DNA of 64,000 nucleotides from assembly GCA_046350655.1 (NCBI GenBank), contig JAXMAB010000012.1, positions 1-64,000 on the forward strand. The letters are read 5' to 3'. Position 1 is the first letter of the stretch, and each line of letters starts with the position of its first letter. The translations under genes were made by a program, and so were the position numbers. The notes under the pieces are model-generated. The model did not search any database, was not told the DNA's origin, and saw nothing but the letters and a program-made list of their open reading frames with translations. Positions 17,420-26,606 of this stretch are shown here, piece by piece. This DNA is from JAEUHO01 sp046350655 (GTDB lineage Bacteria > Planctomycetota > PLA2 > JAEUHO01).

Positions 17420-20317
17420 GTTCATCCCCGGGACCGGGGGCGTGCCGCCGCCCATCCCCGGACCGCCCGTCCCGGGCGGGACCGGCGTCCGACCGCCGCC
17501 CATCCCCGGCTGACCCGTGCCCGGCGGCCGCGGGCCCGCGGGCCCCATCGGGAACGGGGCCTCGCCCTCCGCCATCTTCTTCAGCGTGAGCTCGATGTCG
17601 CGCGAACCGGTCGCGATGGCGCGCTTGATCGCGCCCTCGTCCTGCTGCGCGTACCCCCGATAGCCCGGCGCGAACCACACGAGCACCGAGTACGTGCTGC
17701 CCGGCGGCACGTTCTCGATCGTGAAGCGGCCCTGGTCGTCGGTGCGGTCGGTCAGCTGCGGCTCGACGGTGCCGTCGGAGGCCTGCGGCTCGGCGTTGGC
17801 GCCGCCGCCCGGCCCGCCGCGCATGGGGTTCGCCTGCTTCGTCGCGGCGACCGTGACGCCGGCGAGCGGCTTGCCGTCCTCGCCCTTCACGACGCCCGAG
17901 AGGGTCTCGCCCTTCGTGAGCGTGACGACCTGGTTGTCGAGCACGTCGTCGGCGCGCACGAGCAGGTCGCGGCGGTAGAACACCGTGTAGCCGTCCTTCT
18001 CGACCTTCAGGAGCGTGCGGCCCGGCGGCACGCGGTTGATCTCGAACCGGCCGTCGTCGCCCGAGAACACGACGCGGGGCTCGAGCATCGCGTCGGCGCG
18101 CCACGCGTTGAGGTTGGCCTGCGCCTCCGCGTCGGCGTCCACGTGCCCGATCCGCAGCCGCGCGCCGACCACGACGCCGCCGCGATCGTCGATCACGCGG
18201 CCGATCAGCGTGCCGCCGCCGGTGAGCACGAGGTCCACGGTGCGCGTCTCGCCGACGCGCACCTCGACGGGCTCGCTCTCGGCGGGCACGAACTCGTCCG
18301 CCTCGGCGGTCACGAGCTGCTTCTCGCCGCCGGGCACGCTGTCGATGCGGTACTTCCCGTCGGCGTCGGTCAGGACGACCTTCGTGCCGCCGCCGGGCAG
18401 CGCCCCGCGCAGCATGCTGCCGTTGAAGCCGCGGCCGCCGCGCTCCGGGGCCGGCCGCGTGCGCACGCGCGCCGCGCCGACCGGCGCGCCCTTGCCGTCG
18501 CGCACCGTCCCCTCGATCACGCCCGCGGCCGACATCACGATGTCCTTCGTGACCTGCCCGCCGCCCTCGGGCATCTCGATCGCCGCGCCCTCGGCCATCG
18601 CGTCCGGCGCGACGTACCCCGACGCCGTCGCGGTCACCGTGTAGCGACCGGGGCGGATGCCGTCCACGCGGAACGACCCGTCGTCGGCCGTCGTCGCCGT
18701 CGCGAAACCGGTGAGCATCGCCATCATCGAGAGCTGGATGACGGACACCTGCGCGCCGGCGACCGGGACCGTGCCCGCGCCCGTCGCCGCCATCACGCGC
18801 CCCGACACCGACCCGCCGGCCTCGAGCTCGACCGTCACGCTCAACGTCTCGCCGGCGCGCACCTCGCCCCACGGCGCGGGCGCGGGCCCGCCGCCGCCCA
18901 TCCCGGGCGGCATCATCGCCGCGAAGACGCTCGCCGCGTAGTCGCCGAAGCCGGGGGCCTTCACCTGCGCGAGGGCCACCGGACCCGGCTTCATCCCCTC
19001 GATGCGGAACGAGCCGTCCGCGCCCGTCAGCACGATCTGCGTCGACGCCTCGTCGTCGGCCGGGTTGCCCGCGGGCTGCCCGCCGCCGGGCCCGCCGAAC
19101 CCGCCGCCCCGGCGTCCGCCGCCGCCCGGCCCGAACCGCATCAGGTTGCCCACGACGGCGAGCACGCGGGCCCCCGCGACGCCGGCGCCCGTCGCCTTGT
19201 CGGTCACGCGGCCCTCGATGTTGCCGCCCTTGACCAGCGTGAAGTTCCGCTCGGCCTCCGCCTCGACGGTGAGCCCGCCCGACATCGTGTCGAAGATGGG
19301 CGCGTAACCCTTCGCGGAGACGCCGAAGCGGTACCGCGCGCCGCGCGTGAGCGTGTCGAGGACGTACGTGCCGTCCTCCAGCGTCAGGGCGTAGTCGCGC
19401 TTGAGCGCGGTCCCGCCCCGCATCGCGCGCATGCCGAGGTCCTCCATCGCGATCACCGTGGCCTTCGCGACCGGCTTGCCGGCCTCGTCCACCACCTTGC
19501 CCTTCACCGTCGCGCCCTCGCCCAGCACGATCGTCAGCACGGCGTTGTTGCGGTCGGGCGACACGATCAGGTCGGCCTGCACGCTCATGGCATAGCCGGG
19601 CCGCTTCGCCTTGATCTCGTACGGGCGGCCCGGCGTCAGCGCGGCCAGCGCGAACACGCCGTCCACGTCGGTCTGCGCCTCGTCGCTCGGCAGCGGGTTG
19701 TCGAGCGCCGACTGCGCCATCGCGAGCGCGATGCCCTGCGACATGTCGAACCCGCCGCCGACGAAGGCCGACACCGCCGCGCCCGGGATCGGCCGCCCGC
19801 GCGTGTCGATCACGCGGCCCTTCAGCACCACCTTGTCGCCGAGCAGCAGGTCGCCGAGGTCGTTCACGCCGTTCGCCGGCACCGCGACGCCCTTCATCTC
19901 GACCGGCGAGAACCCCTTGCCCTCGATCGTGAGCGTCCACGCCTTGCTCGCGCGCAGCTCGCGGAACGCGAGCCGGCCGTCCTCGCCCGTCGTGCGCTCG
20001 ACGGTCTCGCCCTCGCGCAGCGTCAGCTTCACGATCTGGCCCACCAGCGGCGCGCGGTCCTTGAACGACAGCAGCCGCACGCGCACGTCGCCCTTGCCGC
20101 GCTCCGAGGCGCTGCCCGCGAGCCCGACGTCGCTCGGCTTCGCCGGCGCGGCCGCGCCCTCGTCCATGCCGGCCATCCCGACCTCGCCCGGGGCTTCCGT
20201 CTCGGACCCGGCGCCGTGTTCGCCCCCGGCCTTCGGCCCGAACGGGTTCCCGAGGAACAGGAACACCGCCGCCGCGACCACCGCGAGCAGGACCAACGTC
20301 AGGACGGAACGGGACAT
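17417..20317 (-). CDS. Large surface protein of carboxypeptidase-regulatory-like repeats (A2)
   Basis: 966 aa. N-terminal signal anchor (SVLTLVLLAVVAAAVFLFLG), an acidic Gly/Glu linker, then about nine carboxypeptidase-regulatory-like beta-sandwich repeats (for example GRPIPGAAVSAFVG, GKPVAKATVIAMED, GAPVGAARVRTRPA, GKPLAGVTVAATKQ). Two repeats carry Gly/Met-rich insertions (GPGGGGRRGGGFGGPGGG, PPGMGGGGPAP). The C-terminus is a Pro/Gly-rich repeat (PPGTGGPGMGGGTPPVPGMN). No enzyme motif is seen. The ATG at 20317 is preferred because GGAGGTGG lies 5 nt upstream, unlike its three relatives, which look leaderless. Paralogous with 14825-17368. It probably forms a long extracytoplasmic rod. Confidence 0.75.
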   Translation of the reverse strand: MSRSVLTLVLLAVVAAAVFLFLGNPFGPKAGGEHGAGSETEAPGEVGMAGMDEGAAAPAKPSDVGLAGSASERGKGDVRVRLLSFKDRAPLVGQIVKLTLREGETVERTTGEDGRLAFRELRASKAWTLTIEGKGFSPVEMKGVAVPANGVNDLGDLLLGDKVVLKGRVIDTRGRPIPGAAVSAFVGGGFDMSQGIALAMAQSALDNPLPSDEAQTDVDGVFALAALTPGRPYEIKAKRPGYAMSVQADLIVSPDRNNAVLTIVLGEGATVKGKVVDEAGKPVAKATVIAMEDLGMRAMRGGTALKRDYALTLEDGTYVLDTLTRGARYRFGVSAKGYAPIFDTMSGGLTVEAEAERNFTLVKGGNIEGRVTDKATGAGVAGARVLAVVGNLMRFGPGGGGRRGGGFGGPGGGQPAGNPADDEASTQIVLTGADGSFRIEGMKPGPVALAQVKAPGFGDYAASVFAAMMPPGMGGGGPAPAPWGEVRAGETLSVTVELEAGGSVSGRVMAATGAGTVPVAGAQVSVIQLSMMAMLTGFATATTADDGSFRVDGIRPGRYTVTATASGYVAPDAMAEGAAIEMPEGGGQVTKDIVMSAAGVIEGTVRDGKGAPVGAARVRTRPAPERGGRGFNGSMLRGALPGGGTKVVLTDADGKYRIDSVPGGEKQLVTAEADEFVPAESEPVEVRVGETRTVDLVLTGGGTLIGRVIDDRGGVVVGARLRIGHVDADAEAQANLNAWRADAMLEPRVVFSGDDGRFEINRVPPGRTLLKVEKDGYTVFYRRDLLVRADDVLDNQVVTLTKGETLSGVVKGEDGKPLAGVTVAATKQANPMRGGPGGGANAEPQASDGTVEPQLTDRTDDQGRFTIENVPPGSTYSVLVWFAPGYRGYAQQDEGAIKRAIATGSRDIELTLKKMAEGEAPFPMGPAGPRPPGTGQPGMGGGRTPVPPGTGGPGMGGGTPPVPGMN

Positions 20318-20530
20318 GCGGACCACCTCCGGGCCGACGCGCCCCGACCGGGGGGGCACGCCACAGCCTCACCACCCTACCCGGCGACCGCCCACGCCGT
20401 CGCGGGGCGGTCCGCCGGATCCGGCTCCGGCTCGACGGCGGCACCCGGGGATCACTCGGGGGGGACGGGACGCCAGGCCCGCTCGGGGGCGCTCGCCGTT
20501 CCCGGTCCCACCCGCCGGCGTCGCTCCCCC

Positions 20531-20553
20531 GCCGGCCGCCGGGCCTCGCGTCA
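20531..20553. repeat. Palindromic-element half copy starting at a stop codon
   Basis: CCGGCCGCCGGGCCTCGCG followed by TCA. On the minus strand this reads TGACGCGAGGCCCGG from the stop of the gene at 20551-23112. Confidence 0.75.
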
Positions 20554-23112
20554 GTCCCCCGAGTTCCGGCGCCACTCGTCCCGAAGGGCCTCGCGGCGAC
20601 GGGCCTCCGCGGCGCGCGCTGTCTCGTCGGCGATCGACTCGAGGGGCGGCAGGCCCGCGAGCTCGGCCTCGATCGCGGCCGCGCGAGCGCGGTGCGCGTC
20701 CGTCACCGGCTCGAGCGGCACCGTCACCTCGGTGGCCCCCGCGGGCACCTCGACGTCGGCGCGCAGGAACCCGGCACGCACGACCGTCAGCCGCACCGAA
20801 CCGGCGCCGAGGCCGGGGACGACGAAGCGTGCCGCGTCGATCGGGTCGTCGAAGACCGGGTGCAGCCGAGCGTCCGTCGGCTCGACCGCCCCGCGGCGGA
20901 CCTCGACGAAGGCGAACGACGAGTCCGTGGCCCGCCACGGCGCGAGGTTCACCGTGACGGCGCGCGACACGGGCAACCGCACCTCGACGGGCTCGGGGCC
21001 CGTCGTGCCGACCTCGAACGTGTACCGCGCGCCGTCCGGCGCCATCAACGTGACCATGCCGTCCTGCGGCGGACGGAGGGCGACGAGGCCGGACGCGTCG
21101 GTCGTCGGTACGTGGTCGTGTTTCGCGCGCCGCGCGCGTTCGCCGCGCGCGACGCCCACGCCCGCGAGCGGCGCGCCGGACGCGTCGAGCACACGGAACT
21201 TCGCTTCCTGGGCGTCGGGGACGACGAGCATCGCGACGGGGACCTCGCCGCCCGGCGCCGCGTCCACGAGCGGCACGACCCCGATCCCGTGCTCGGGCGC
21301 CGACGCGACCGCGCGCAACCCCGTCAGCCCCGCGGCCATGGGCACCAGGAACGCTCCGTTCGCGTCGGTGGTCGCGAGCGCGCGGACCCAGGGGGTGCCG
21401 GCACGCCGGCCGACGACGCGCACGGTGGCGTTGCGCACGCCCAGGCCGCGGGCGTCGTAGACGTGGCCGCTCCAGACGCCGAACGGCGTGAGGCGCACGA
21501 CGCCGAGCGCCGTCGGTGCGGTCCCCGGCTCGACGCGCCACGCGAAGCCGGGCGCTTCGACGCCCTCGATGACGACCGGCTCGTGGACGTCGGCCCCGAA
21601 CGTGCCGTCCGCACCGACGGCGACGCGATGCGTGACGAACCGCGGCGACGACCTCGGCGCCAGCCGGACGGTGAACGTCCCGGCCGGCGCCTCGAGGCCC
21701 TCGGGTGCGACGAGCGACCCCGTCACGCGGGTCGGGCGGCGGAGGCGCAGCACCACGCGACGCTCCTCGCCCCGCGACACCCCCGCATCGAGGTCGCCCT
21801 CGATCGCCGCGACCGCGCCCCGCGCGCGCGCTCTGGCGTGCTGCTCGCCGACGCCGTGGTCCGGCGCCTCGACGCGCACGCGAACGCGGGCGCCGGGTGG
21901 CACCGGGAAACGCACCGCGCCGTCGGCGCCGGTCGTGCCCATGGGCGCCGGTCCCGGTCCGACGCCGGTCGCGCCGAACGCCGGAGGATCGGCGGCCAGG
22001 ACGACCGAAGCGCCAGGGACGGGCGCGCCCGTCGCGTCGTCCACCACGACGACCCGCACGGCGGTCGTGCGCGAGAAGACGAACGTGGACGCGTCGGACG
22101 CGCGCGCCCGCCGGGGCAACTCGAACGTCTGGGGGGCCGAACCGGGCAACGACACCTCGAGCGTCGTGGAATCGAGGCACGGGACGTCGAGGGCGAAGGC
22201 GCCGTCGTCGCCGGTGACCGTGGTCGAGGCGGCGACGTCGACGATCCCCTCGAGACCGTCCGCACTCGTCACCGTCGCGCCGACGACGGCCGCGCCCGCT
22301 TCGTCGACGACGCGCCCGGTGCAGCGGACGATGCCCTCCGGCGCGACGTGGAGGATCGCGCGCACGCCGTCGAGGCGCGCCCAGCCGCGGCGCCCTCCCG
22401 CGTCGCGCACCTCGAGGATCGCGTACTCGACGTCGCTGCAGACGTCGAAGCGCCCCAGCCCGTCGGTGACGGCGATCCCGTCCGCCGGCGCGCGATTGCC
22501 CCCCCGGAAACAGGGCGTCGCGGCGATCCGGTCGAACTCGCGACGGCACGGGAAGACCCGCACGTCCGCCCCGATGACGTCTCGCGAACCTTCGGTCAGG
22601 ACCATCCCGAGCACCCGTCGGCACGGCCCGACGACCTCGACTTCGCAGCGAGGCGACTCGACGACCCGCGTGACGAACCGACCGTCCACCCACTCGGAGT
22701 GGAGGAACTCGAGCGGCGCCACGCGCGCTTCGTCGAGCGGCGCGTACCCCGGCGTCTCGTCCACGACGCGGACGACGATGCGGCCGTCTCGCACGCCGTC
22801 GAACCGGACGGTGCCCGTCGCGTCCGTCCGGCGCACGAGGATCCCGCCGTCCCGCGCCGCCCCGTAGCCGAAGACGAACGCGCCGACGATCGGCCGACCC
22901 GAGGCACGCAAGGCCCGGACGACGACCGTCCCCCGACTCGCGGGTCGCGCCGCGGCGGGCGCCGCCGGCGGAGGCTGCGGCGCTGCCGGCGCGTCGGCCG
23001 CCTCCGCACGCGGCGCACCACGCCCGCCGAGGGCCAGGAGCGCGACCACGGCGAGCACGCGCACGAACCCGCGACGCGGCGTCGCCGTCGGACGGGGGCG
23101 GCGGGGTTCCAC
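20551..23112 (-). CDS. Large secreted repeat protein with Ig-like/carboxypeptidase-regulatory-like domains (B1)
   Basis: 853 aa. A Sec signal peptide (VRVLAVVALLALGGRGAPRAEA, cleavage near AEA) is followed by a Pro/Ala linker and about eight beta-sandwich repeats with motifs such as GTVVVRALRASGRPIVGAFV, GAAVVGATVTSADG, GAPVPGASVVLAAD and GLGVRNATVRVVGR. The C-terminus carries an acidic/basic helical tail (VTDAHRARAAAIEAELAGLP ... RREALRDEWRRNSGD) that is shared with the neighbour at 23192-25558. That tail and the order of modules indicate a tandem duplication. Start is GTG at 23112 with TAGGCT exactly 6 nt upstream and no ribosome binding site. Cell-surface location is inferred from the signal peptide; function unknown. 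Confidence 0.72.
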   Translation of the reverse strand: MEPRRPRPTATPRRGFVRVLAVVALLALGGRGAPRAEAADAPAAPQPPPAAPAAARPASRGTVVVRALRASGRPIVGAFVFGYGAARDGGILVRRTDATGTVRFDGVRDGRIVVRVVDETPGYAPLDEARVAPLEFLHSEWVDGRFVTRVVESPRCEVEVVGPCRRVLGMVLTEGSRDVIGADVRVFPCRREFDRIAATPCFRGGNRAPADGIAVTDGLGRFDVCSDVEYAILEVRDAGGRRGWARLDGVRAILHVAPEGIVRCTGRVVDEAGAAVVGATVTSADGLEGIVDVAASTTVTGDDGAFALDVPCLDSTTLEVSLPGSAPQTFELPRRARASDASTFVFSRTTAVRVVVVDDATGAPVPGASVVLAADPPAFGATGVGPGPAPMGTTGADGAVRFPVPPGARVRVRVEAPDHGVGEQHARARARGAVAAIEGDLDAGVSRGEERRVVLRLRRPTRVTGSLVAPEGLEAPAGTFTVRLAPRSSPRFVTHRVAVGADGTFGADVHEPVVIEGVEAPGFAWRVEPGTAPTALGVVRLTPFGVWSGHVYDARGLGVRNATVRVVGRRAGTPWVRALATTDANGAFLVPMAAGLTGLRAVASAPEHGIGVVPLVDAAPGGEVPVAMLVVPDAQEAKFRVLDASGAPLAGVGVARGERARRAKHDHVPTTDASGLVALRPPQDGMVTLMAPDGARYTFEVGTTGPEPVEVRLPVSRAVTVNLAPWRATDSSFAFVEVRRGAVEPTDARLHPVFDDPIDAARFVVPGLGAGSVRLTVVRAGFLRADVEVPAGATEVTVPLEPVTDAHRARAAAIEAELAGLPPLESIADETARAAEARRREALRDEWRRNSGD

Positions 23113-23118
23113 GACCCG

Positions 23119-23124
23119 AGCCTA
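23119..23124 (-). promoter_or_regulatory. -10-like TAGGCT, 6 nt before GTG at 23112
   Basis: GGTAGGCT-CGGGTC-GTG; the same eight bases GGTAGGCT also precede the start at 51754. Confidence 0.5.
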
Positions 23125-23191
23125 CCAAGACGCGATGCCCGTGATGCCCGCCGCGGGCCCTGCGAGGCCGTGGGCCCGGGAGGTGTACGGG

Positions 23192-25558
23192 TCAATCGCC
23201 CCGCAGCCGCCTCACCTCGGCGGCGACCCGCTCGCGTCGCGCCCCCTCGGCCGCGCGGGCGGCGCGGTCCTCGATCCACTCGAGCGGCGACGCGCGCCGG
23301 AGCTCGTCCTCGAGCGCCGCCGCCCGCGCCCGGTCCGCGTCGGTCACGTGCTCGAGGGTCACCGTCATCGTGGTCACGCCGGCCGGCACCTCGACGCGCG
23401 CGGGCCGGTGTCCCGGGGCGGTCACCCCCATCACGAACGCGGCCGCGGGCGCCGTGCGGAGCTCCCCGACGCACGATCGGACTCGGGGGCCCAGTCTCCA
23501 GGGCGCGCGAATCGCCGTGAGGTCGAGCGTGGCCTTGTCGTCGAGATCACCGCCATCGGTGGCGCGGACCTTCACCTCGAGTTCGCGTTGGTCCGGCACC
23601 GTGAACACCAACGGGTCGGGGTCCCGGGCGTCGAGGCGGATCTCCAACAACCAGGGCCTCGCCCGGCGGAGGAACAAGTTTCCGCTCAGGCTCTCGGGAA
23701 AGGGCAGTACGACCTCACCGTGGGCGTCGCTCCGCTGGAACGGCCCTTCGTCCACGTATCGGAACTCGGCGTACTCGCCGACCTCGAGCCCCACCACGGG
23801 CGTCCCGGCCGGCGACACGAGCCGCAGCCGTAACGTCTTGCGCCGGTCGAGACGGACCTCGCCGACGTCCACGACGCCGCCCGTGGCGGGCACGTCCACC
23901 TCGAACGAGACCGGCTCCCACTCGAGCGAGGAGATCGTCGCGCGCACGCGACCGGAGACGACCGGCGAGACGAGGGCGAACGACGCGCCGTCGAAGGCCC
24001 GCACGGCGTCGGTCGCCCCGTCCACCGTCACGTCGAGCTGGCGCGGCGACGACGTCCCGCTCTTCACGTGGCCGACGATCACCGCGCGCGGCCGCAGCCG
24101 CAGCGTCCCGACGTCGTGGGGCCGGGCCGTCGCGCGGGGGAGCGTCACCGCGCCCCCGTCGAACCCGGGCGCGTCCACCGACAACCGCGACGCGCGGCCC
24201 GGCGCCGCGAGCTCGAACGCCCCGGACGGCTGGACGTGGGCGAACGATGCGCCCGCCTCGCCCTCCTCGGGCGACCCGACCCCGACCGCGAGGCCCTCCG
24301 CGCGTCCGCCCTCGAGCTCGACGACGCCCTTCACGACGCGCCCCCGTCGAAGCCGCAACGCGAACGGGCGCGACGTCCCCTTCACGAACGCGGGGCCGAG
24401 GTCGCCGCTCACGGAGCCCACCGCGCCCGTGCCGCGACGCCCCTCGGTCGCGGTGCCGCGCCCGTACCCCGGCGCCTCGACGACGAGGTCGATCACGTCG
24501 CCGGGCGCGACCGGGAGCCGCGCGGTGCCGCGCTCGTCCAAGGGGACGTCCACCGCCGCGCCGGGCAGCGGCGCGTCGGACGCGACCGGCGCGCGCCGTC
24601 GCACCACCGCCGAGACCCGCGCGGCGGCCAGGGGCAGCTCCGACTCGAGGTCGACGACCCGGACGACGGCGAAGGTCCGGGTCGGCAGCAGGAGGTCCCG
24701 GGCGGGCCCGACGTCGTCGGGAAGGTCGTAGGCGACGGACTCACCCTCCACTCTCGTCGCCTCGGGGGACCACGGCGACGAGCGGCCCATCGGCAGCGTG
24801 AACGCGCCGTCCTCGCCGGTCCGACTCGCGAAGCCGCTGACCCGGACGCCCTCGAGGAGCAGACCGTCCTCGTCGACGACCCGGCCCTGGAGCTGTCGCG
24901 GTGGGCGCAGCGGGATCCGCACCTCGGTCGCGTCCGCGAGGAGGGGCGCCCACCCCGCGAGCGGCTCCGCTCCGTTCCCGCGCCACCCGACCCATCCTCG
25001 GTCCGGCAGGGCGGCGGTCGAACTGCGCCAGAACCAGGGCGCCCCGAGCGAGAGCCGGTCGCTTACGTCGGACGGCGGCACCGAGTCCGACGACGCGCGG
25101 GGCGACGCGTGGAGGTCTCCCGCCACCCGCTCCATCGGGAGGCTCTCCCCGCTCGCCACATCGATGAGCCGGATCCACCGGAGCCGCTGTGGGAGCCACG
25201 CCTCGACCCGCACGGTCGCGCCCGGCTCGACGCGCACGGGGCGCACCACGTCCTGGTCGGGCCACCCCAGCGCGTGGCAGGTCACGCGCACCGCCAGCGG
25301 GACGTCGGCCGGGACGCGCTCGAACGTCACCGTGGGCTCGAGCGTCCGGACGACCCGCGAGGGGCCGAGGTCGCGCGGCAGGAGCAACGTGACGAGGCCC
25401 GGCGTGCGATGGAAGTCGTCGGACACCGACCGGACGTGGACCGTCACGGAGCCGGTGCCGTCCGCCGCCCGCGCCGGGGCGGCCACGACGCCGCCGAGCG
25501 CCGCGAGCGCCGCGCGCGCGACGAGCGACCACCGCCAGCGAGGGCCTCGGCGTCCCAT
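23192..25558 (-). CDS. Large secreted repeat protein with Ig-like domains (B2)
   Basis: 788 aa with signal peptide (LVARAALAALGGVVAAPARA, cleavage before ADGTG). It contains several beta-sandwich repeats, more diverged than in its neighbours (GRVVDEDGLLLEGVRVSGFA, LPLAAARVSAVVRR, VVKGVVELEGGRAEGLAVGV). It ends in the helical tail VTDADRARAAALEDELRRAS ... RRERVAAEVRRLRGD, homologous by eye to the tail of the gene at 20551-23112. No catalytic residues are recognised. The ATG at 25558 has TACGCT 6 nt upstream and no Shine-Dalgarno. It is the first gene of the four-gene surface-protein run (all minus strand) but appears to have its own promoter. Confidence 0.7.
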   Translation of the reverse strand: MGRRGPRWRWSLVARAALAALGGVVAAPARAADGTGSVTVHVRSVSDDFHRTPGLVTLLLPRDLGPSRVVRTLEPTVTFERVPADVPLAVRVTCHALGWPDQDVVRPVRVEPGATVRVEAWLPQRLRWIRLIDVASGESLPMERVAGDLHASPRASSDSVPPSDVSDRLSLGAPWFWRSSTAALPDRGWVGWRGNGAEPLAGWAPLLADATEVRIPLRPPRQLQGRVVDEDGLLLEGVRVSGFASRTGEDGAFTLPMGRSSPWSPEATRVEGESVAYDLPDDVGPARDLLLPTRTFAVVRVVDLESELPLAAARVSAVVRRRAPVASDAPLPGAAVDVPLDERGTARLPVAPGDVIDLVVEAPGYGRGTATEGRRGTGAVGSVSGDLGPAFVKGTSRPFALRLRRGRVVKGVVELEGGRAEGLAVGVGSPEEGEAGASFAHVQPSGAFELAAPGRASRLSVDAPGFDGGAVTLPRATARPHDVGTLRLRPRAVIVGHVKSGTSSPRQLDVTVDGATDAVRAFDGASFALVSPVVSGRVRATISSLEWEPVSFEVDVPATGGVVDVGEVRLDRRKTLRLRLVSPAGTPVVGLEVGEYAEFRYVDEGPFQRSDAHGEVVLPFPESLSGNLFLRRARPWLLEIRLDARDPDPLVFTVPDQRELEVKVRATDGGDLDDKATLDLTAIRAPWRLGPRVRSCVGELRTAPAAAFVMGVTAPGHRPARVEVPAGVTTMTVTLEHVTDADRARAAALEDELRRASPLEWIEDRAARAAEGARRERVAAEVRRLRGD

Positions 25559-25564
25559 GCCGCC

Positions 25565-25570
25565 AGCGTA
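25565..25570 (-). promoter_or_regulatory. -10-like TACGCT, 6 nt before ATG at 25558
   Basis: TACGCT-GGCGGC-ATG on the minus strand, with no ribosome binding site. Confidence 0.45.
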
Positions 25571-25604
25571 CCGCCGGGCGCCGCGGCCGTCCGCGCGCCT
25601 CGCG

Positions 25605-26606
25605 TCAACGGGAGGAGGACTGCCGACGGAGGAGGAACGCGAAGACGGGCGCGCCCAGGAGCGCCGTCACGACGCCGACCGGGACCTCGGTCCGGGCGGA
25701 GCGCGCGATCGCGTCCGCGGCCACGAGGAGACCGCCGCCGAGGAGCGCCGCGACCGGCAGGAGGCGACGGTGGCCCGGCCCGACGAGGCGACGCGCCGCG
25801 TGCGGGACCACGAGCCCCACGAAGCCGACGAGGCCCGCCGTCGCGACGGCGGCGGCGACGAGGAGGCACGCGGCGGCCGACAGGCCGAAGACCGTGCGCG
25901 TCACGTCGACGCCCGTGAGCCGCGCGGCCTCCTCGCCGAGCGCGAGCGCGTCGAGGTCGCGCGCGCGCAGCCACGCGAGGAGCGCGAGCGAGCCCGTCGC
26001 GAGCGCGGCGAGGCGGATGCGCGCGCCGTCGGCGTACGCGAGGCTGCCCAGCAGCCAGCGGACCGCGTCCTGCCACGACTCGTTCTCGACGTAGAGGGCC
26101 CACGTCGCGACGGCGGTGACGAACGAGCCGACGGCGACGCCCGCGAGCAGGAGGCGCGCGCTCGCGTCGCGGCCCCGCCGGCCGGCGACGCCGAGCACGA
26201 GCAGCGCGGCGAGCACGGCGCCGGCGAACGCGCCCGCGGCGGCGGCCGAGAGCCCCGCGACGGTCCGCCCGACGAAGCCGAGGGCGCCCGCGACCGCGGC
26301 GCCGAGGAGCGCGCCCGGGCCCACGCCCACGATGTACGGGTCGGCCAGCGGGTTGCGCAGCAGCGCCTGGAACAACGTGCCCGCGAGCGCGAGCGCGGCG
26401 CCGACCGCGAGGCCCAGCGCGATGCGCGGGACGCGGTCGAGGTGCACGATCGCGTCCACCGTCGGCGAGACGTCGCCGCCGAAGAGCGCCGCGAGCACGT
26501 CGCCGACCGGCAGGCGCGCGCGCCCGACGAACAGGTTCACGACGCACGCGAGGAGCGCGAAGAGGAGCGCGAGCCCGAGGCCGCGCGCGAGGCCGGGGCG
26601 CGTCAT
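25605..26606 (-). CDS. ABC importer permease, FecCD/BtuC family
   Basis: 333 aa inner-membrane permease of the iron-siderophore/cobalamin importer family. About ten hydrophobic segments are visible, with family motifs RVPRIALGLAVGAALALAGTLFQALLRNPLADPYIVGV near residue 60 and VGFVGLVVPHAARRLVG (the GLVVPH coupling-helix region) near residue 270. Its ATG overlaps the TGA of the binding-protein gene (ATGA), making it the third gene of a coupled operon ATPase, binding protein, permease. Substrate is probably a metal chelate or corrinoid. No outer-membrane TonB receptor gene is nearby. Confidence 0.92.
   Translation of the reverse strand: MTRPGLARGLGLALLFALLACVVNLFVGRARLPVGDVLAALFGGDVSPTVDAIVHLDRVPRIALGLAVGAALALAGTLFQALLRNPLADPYIVGVGPGALLGAAVAGALGFVGRTVAGLSAAAAGAFAGAVLAALLVLGVAGRRGRDASARLLLAGVAVGSFVTAVATWALYVENESWQDAVRWLLGSLAYADGARIRLAALATGSLALLAWLRARDLDALALGEEAARLTGVDVTRTVFGLSAAACLLVAAAVATAGLVGFVGLVVPHAARRLVGPGHRRLLPVAALLGGGLLVAADAIARSARTEVPVGVVTALLGAPVFAFLLRRQSSSR

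Noticed and set aside
12485..21460. A 2991-codon open frame on the plus strand (and a 2654-codon one on the minus strand, 12480-20444) across ligA and the surface-protein genes
   Set aside because: Both run antisense or out of phase through well-supported genes and encode Arg/Pro/Ala-rich nonsense. Long spurious open frames are expected when stop codons are rare in very GC-rich DNA.
14825..25558. Zinc carboxypeptidases
   Set aside because: The repeats resemble only the regulatory-like beta-sandwich of carboxypeptidases; no HxxE...H zinc-peptidase domain is present in any of the four proteins.
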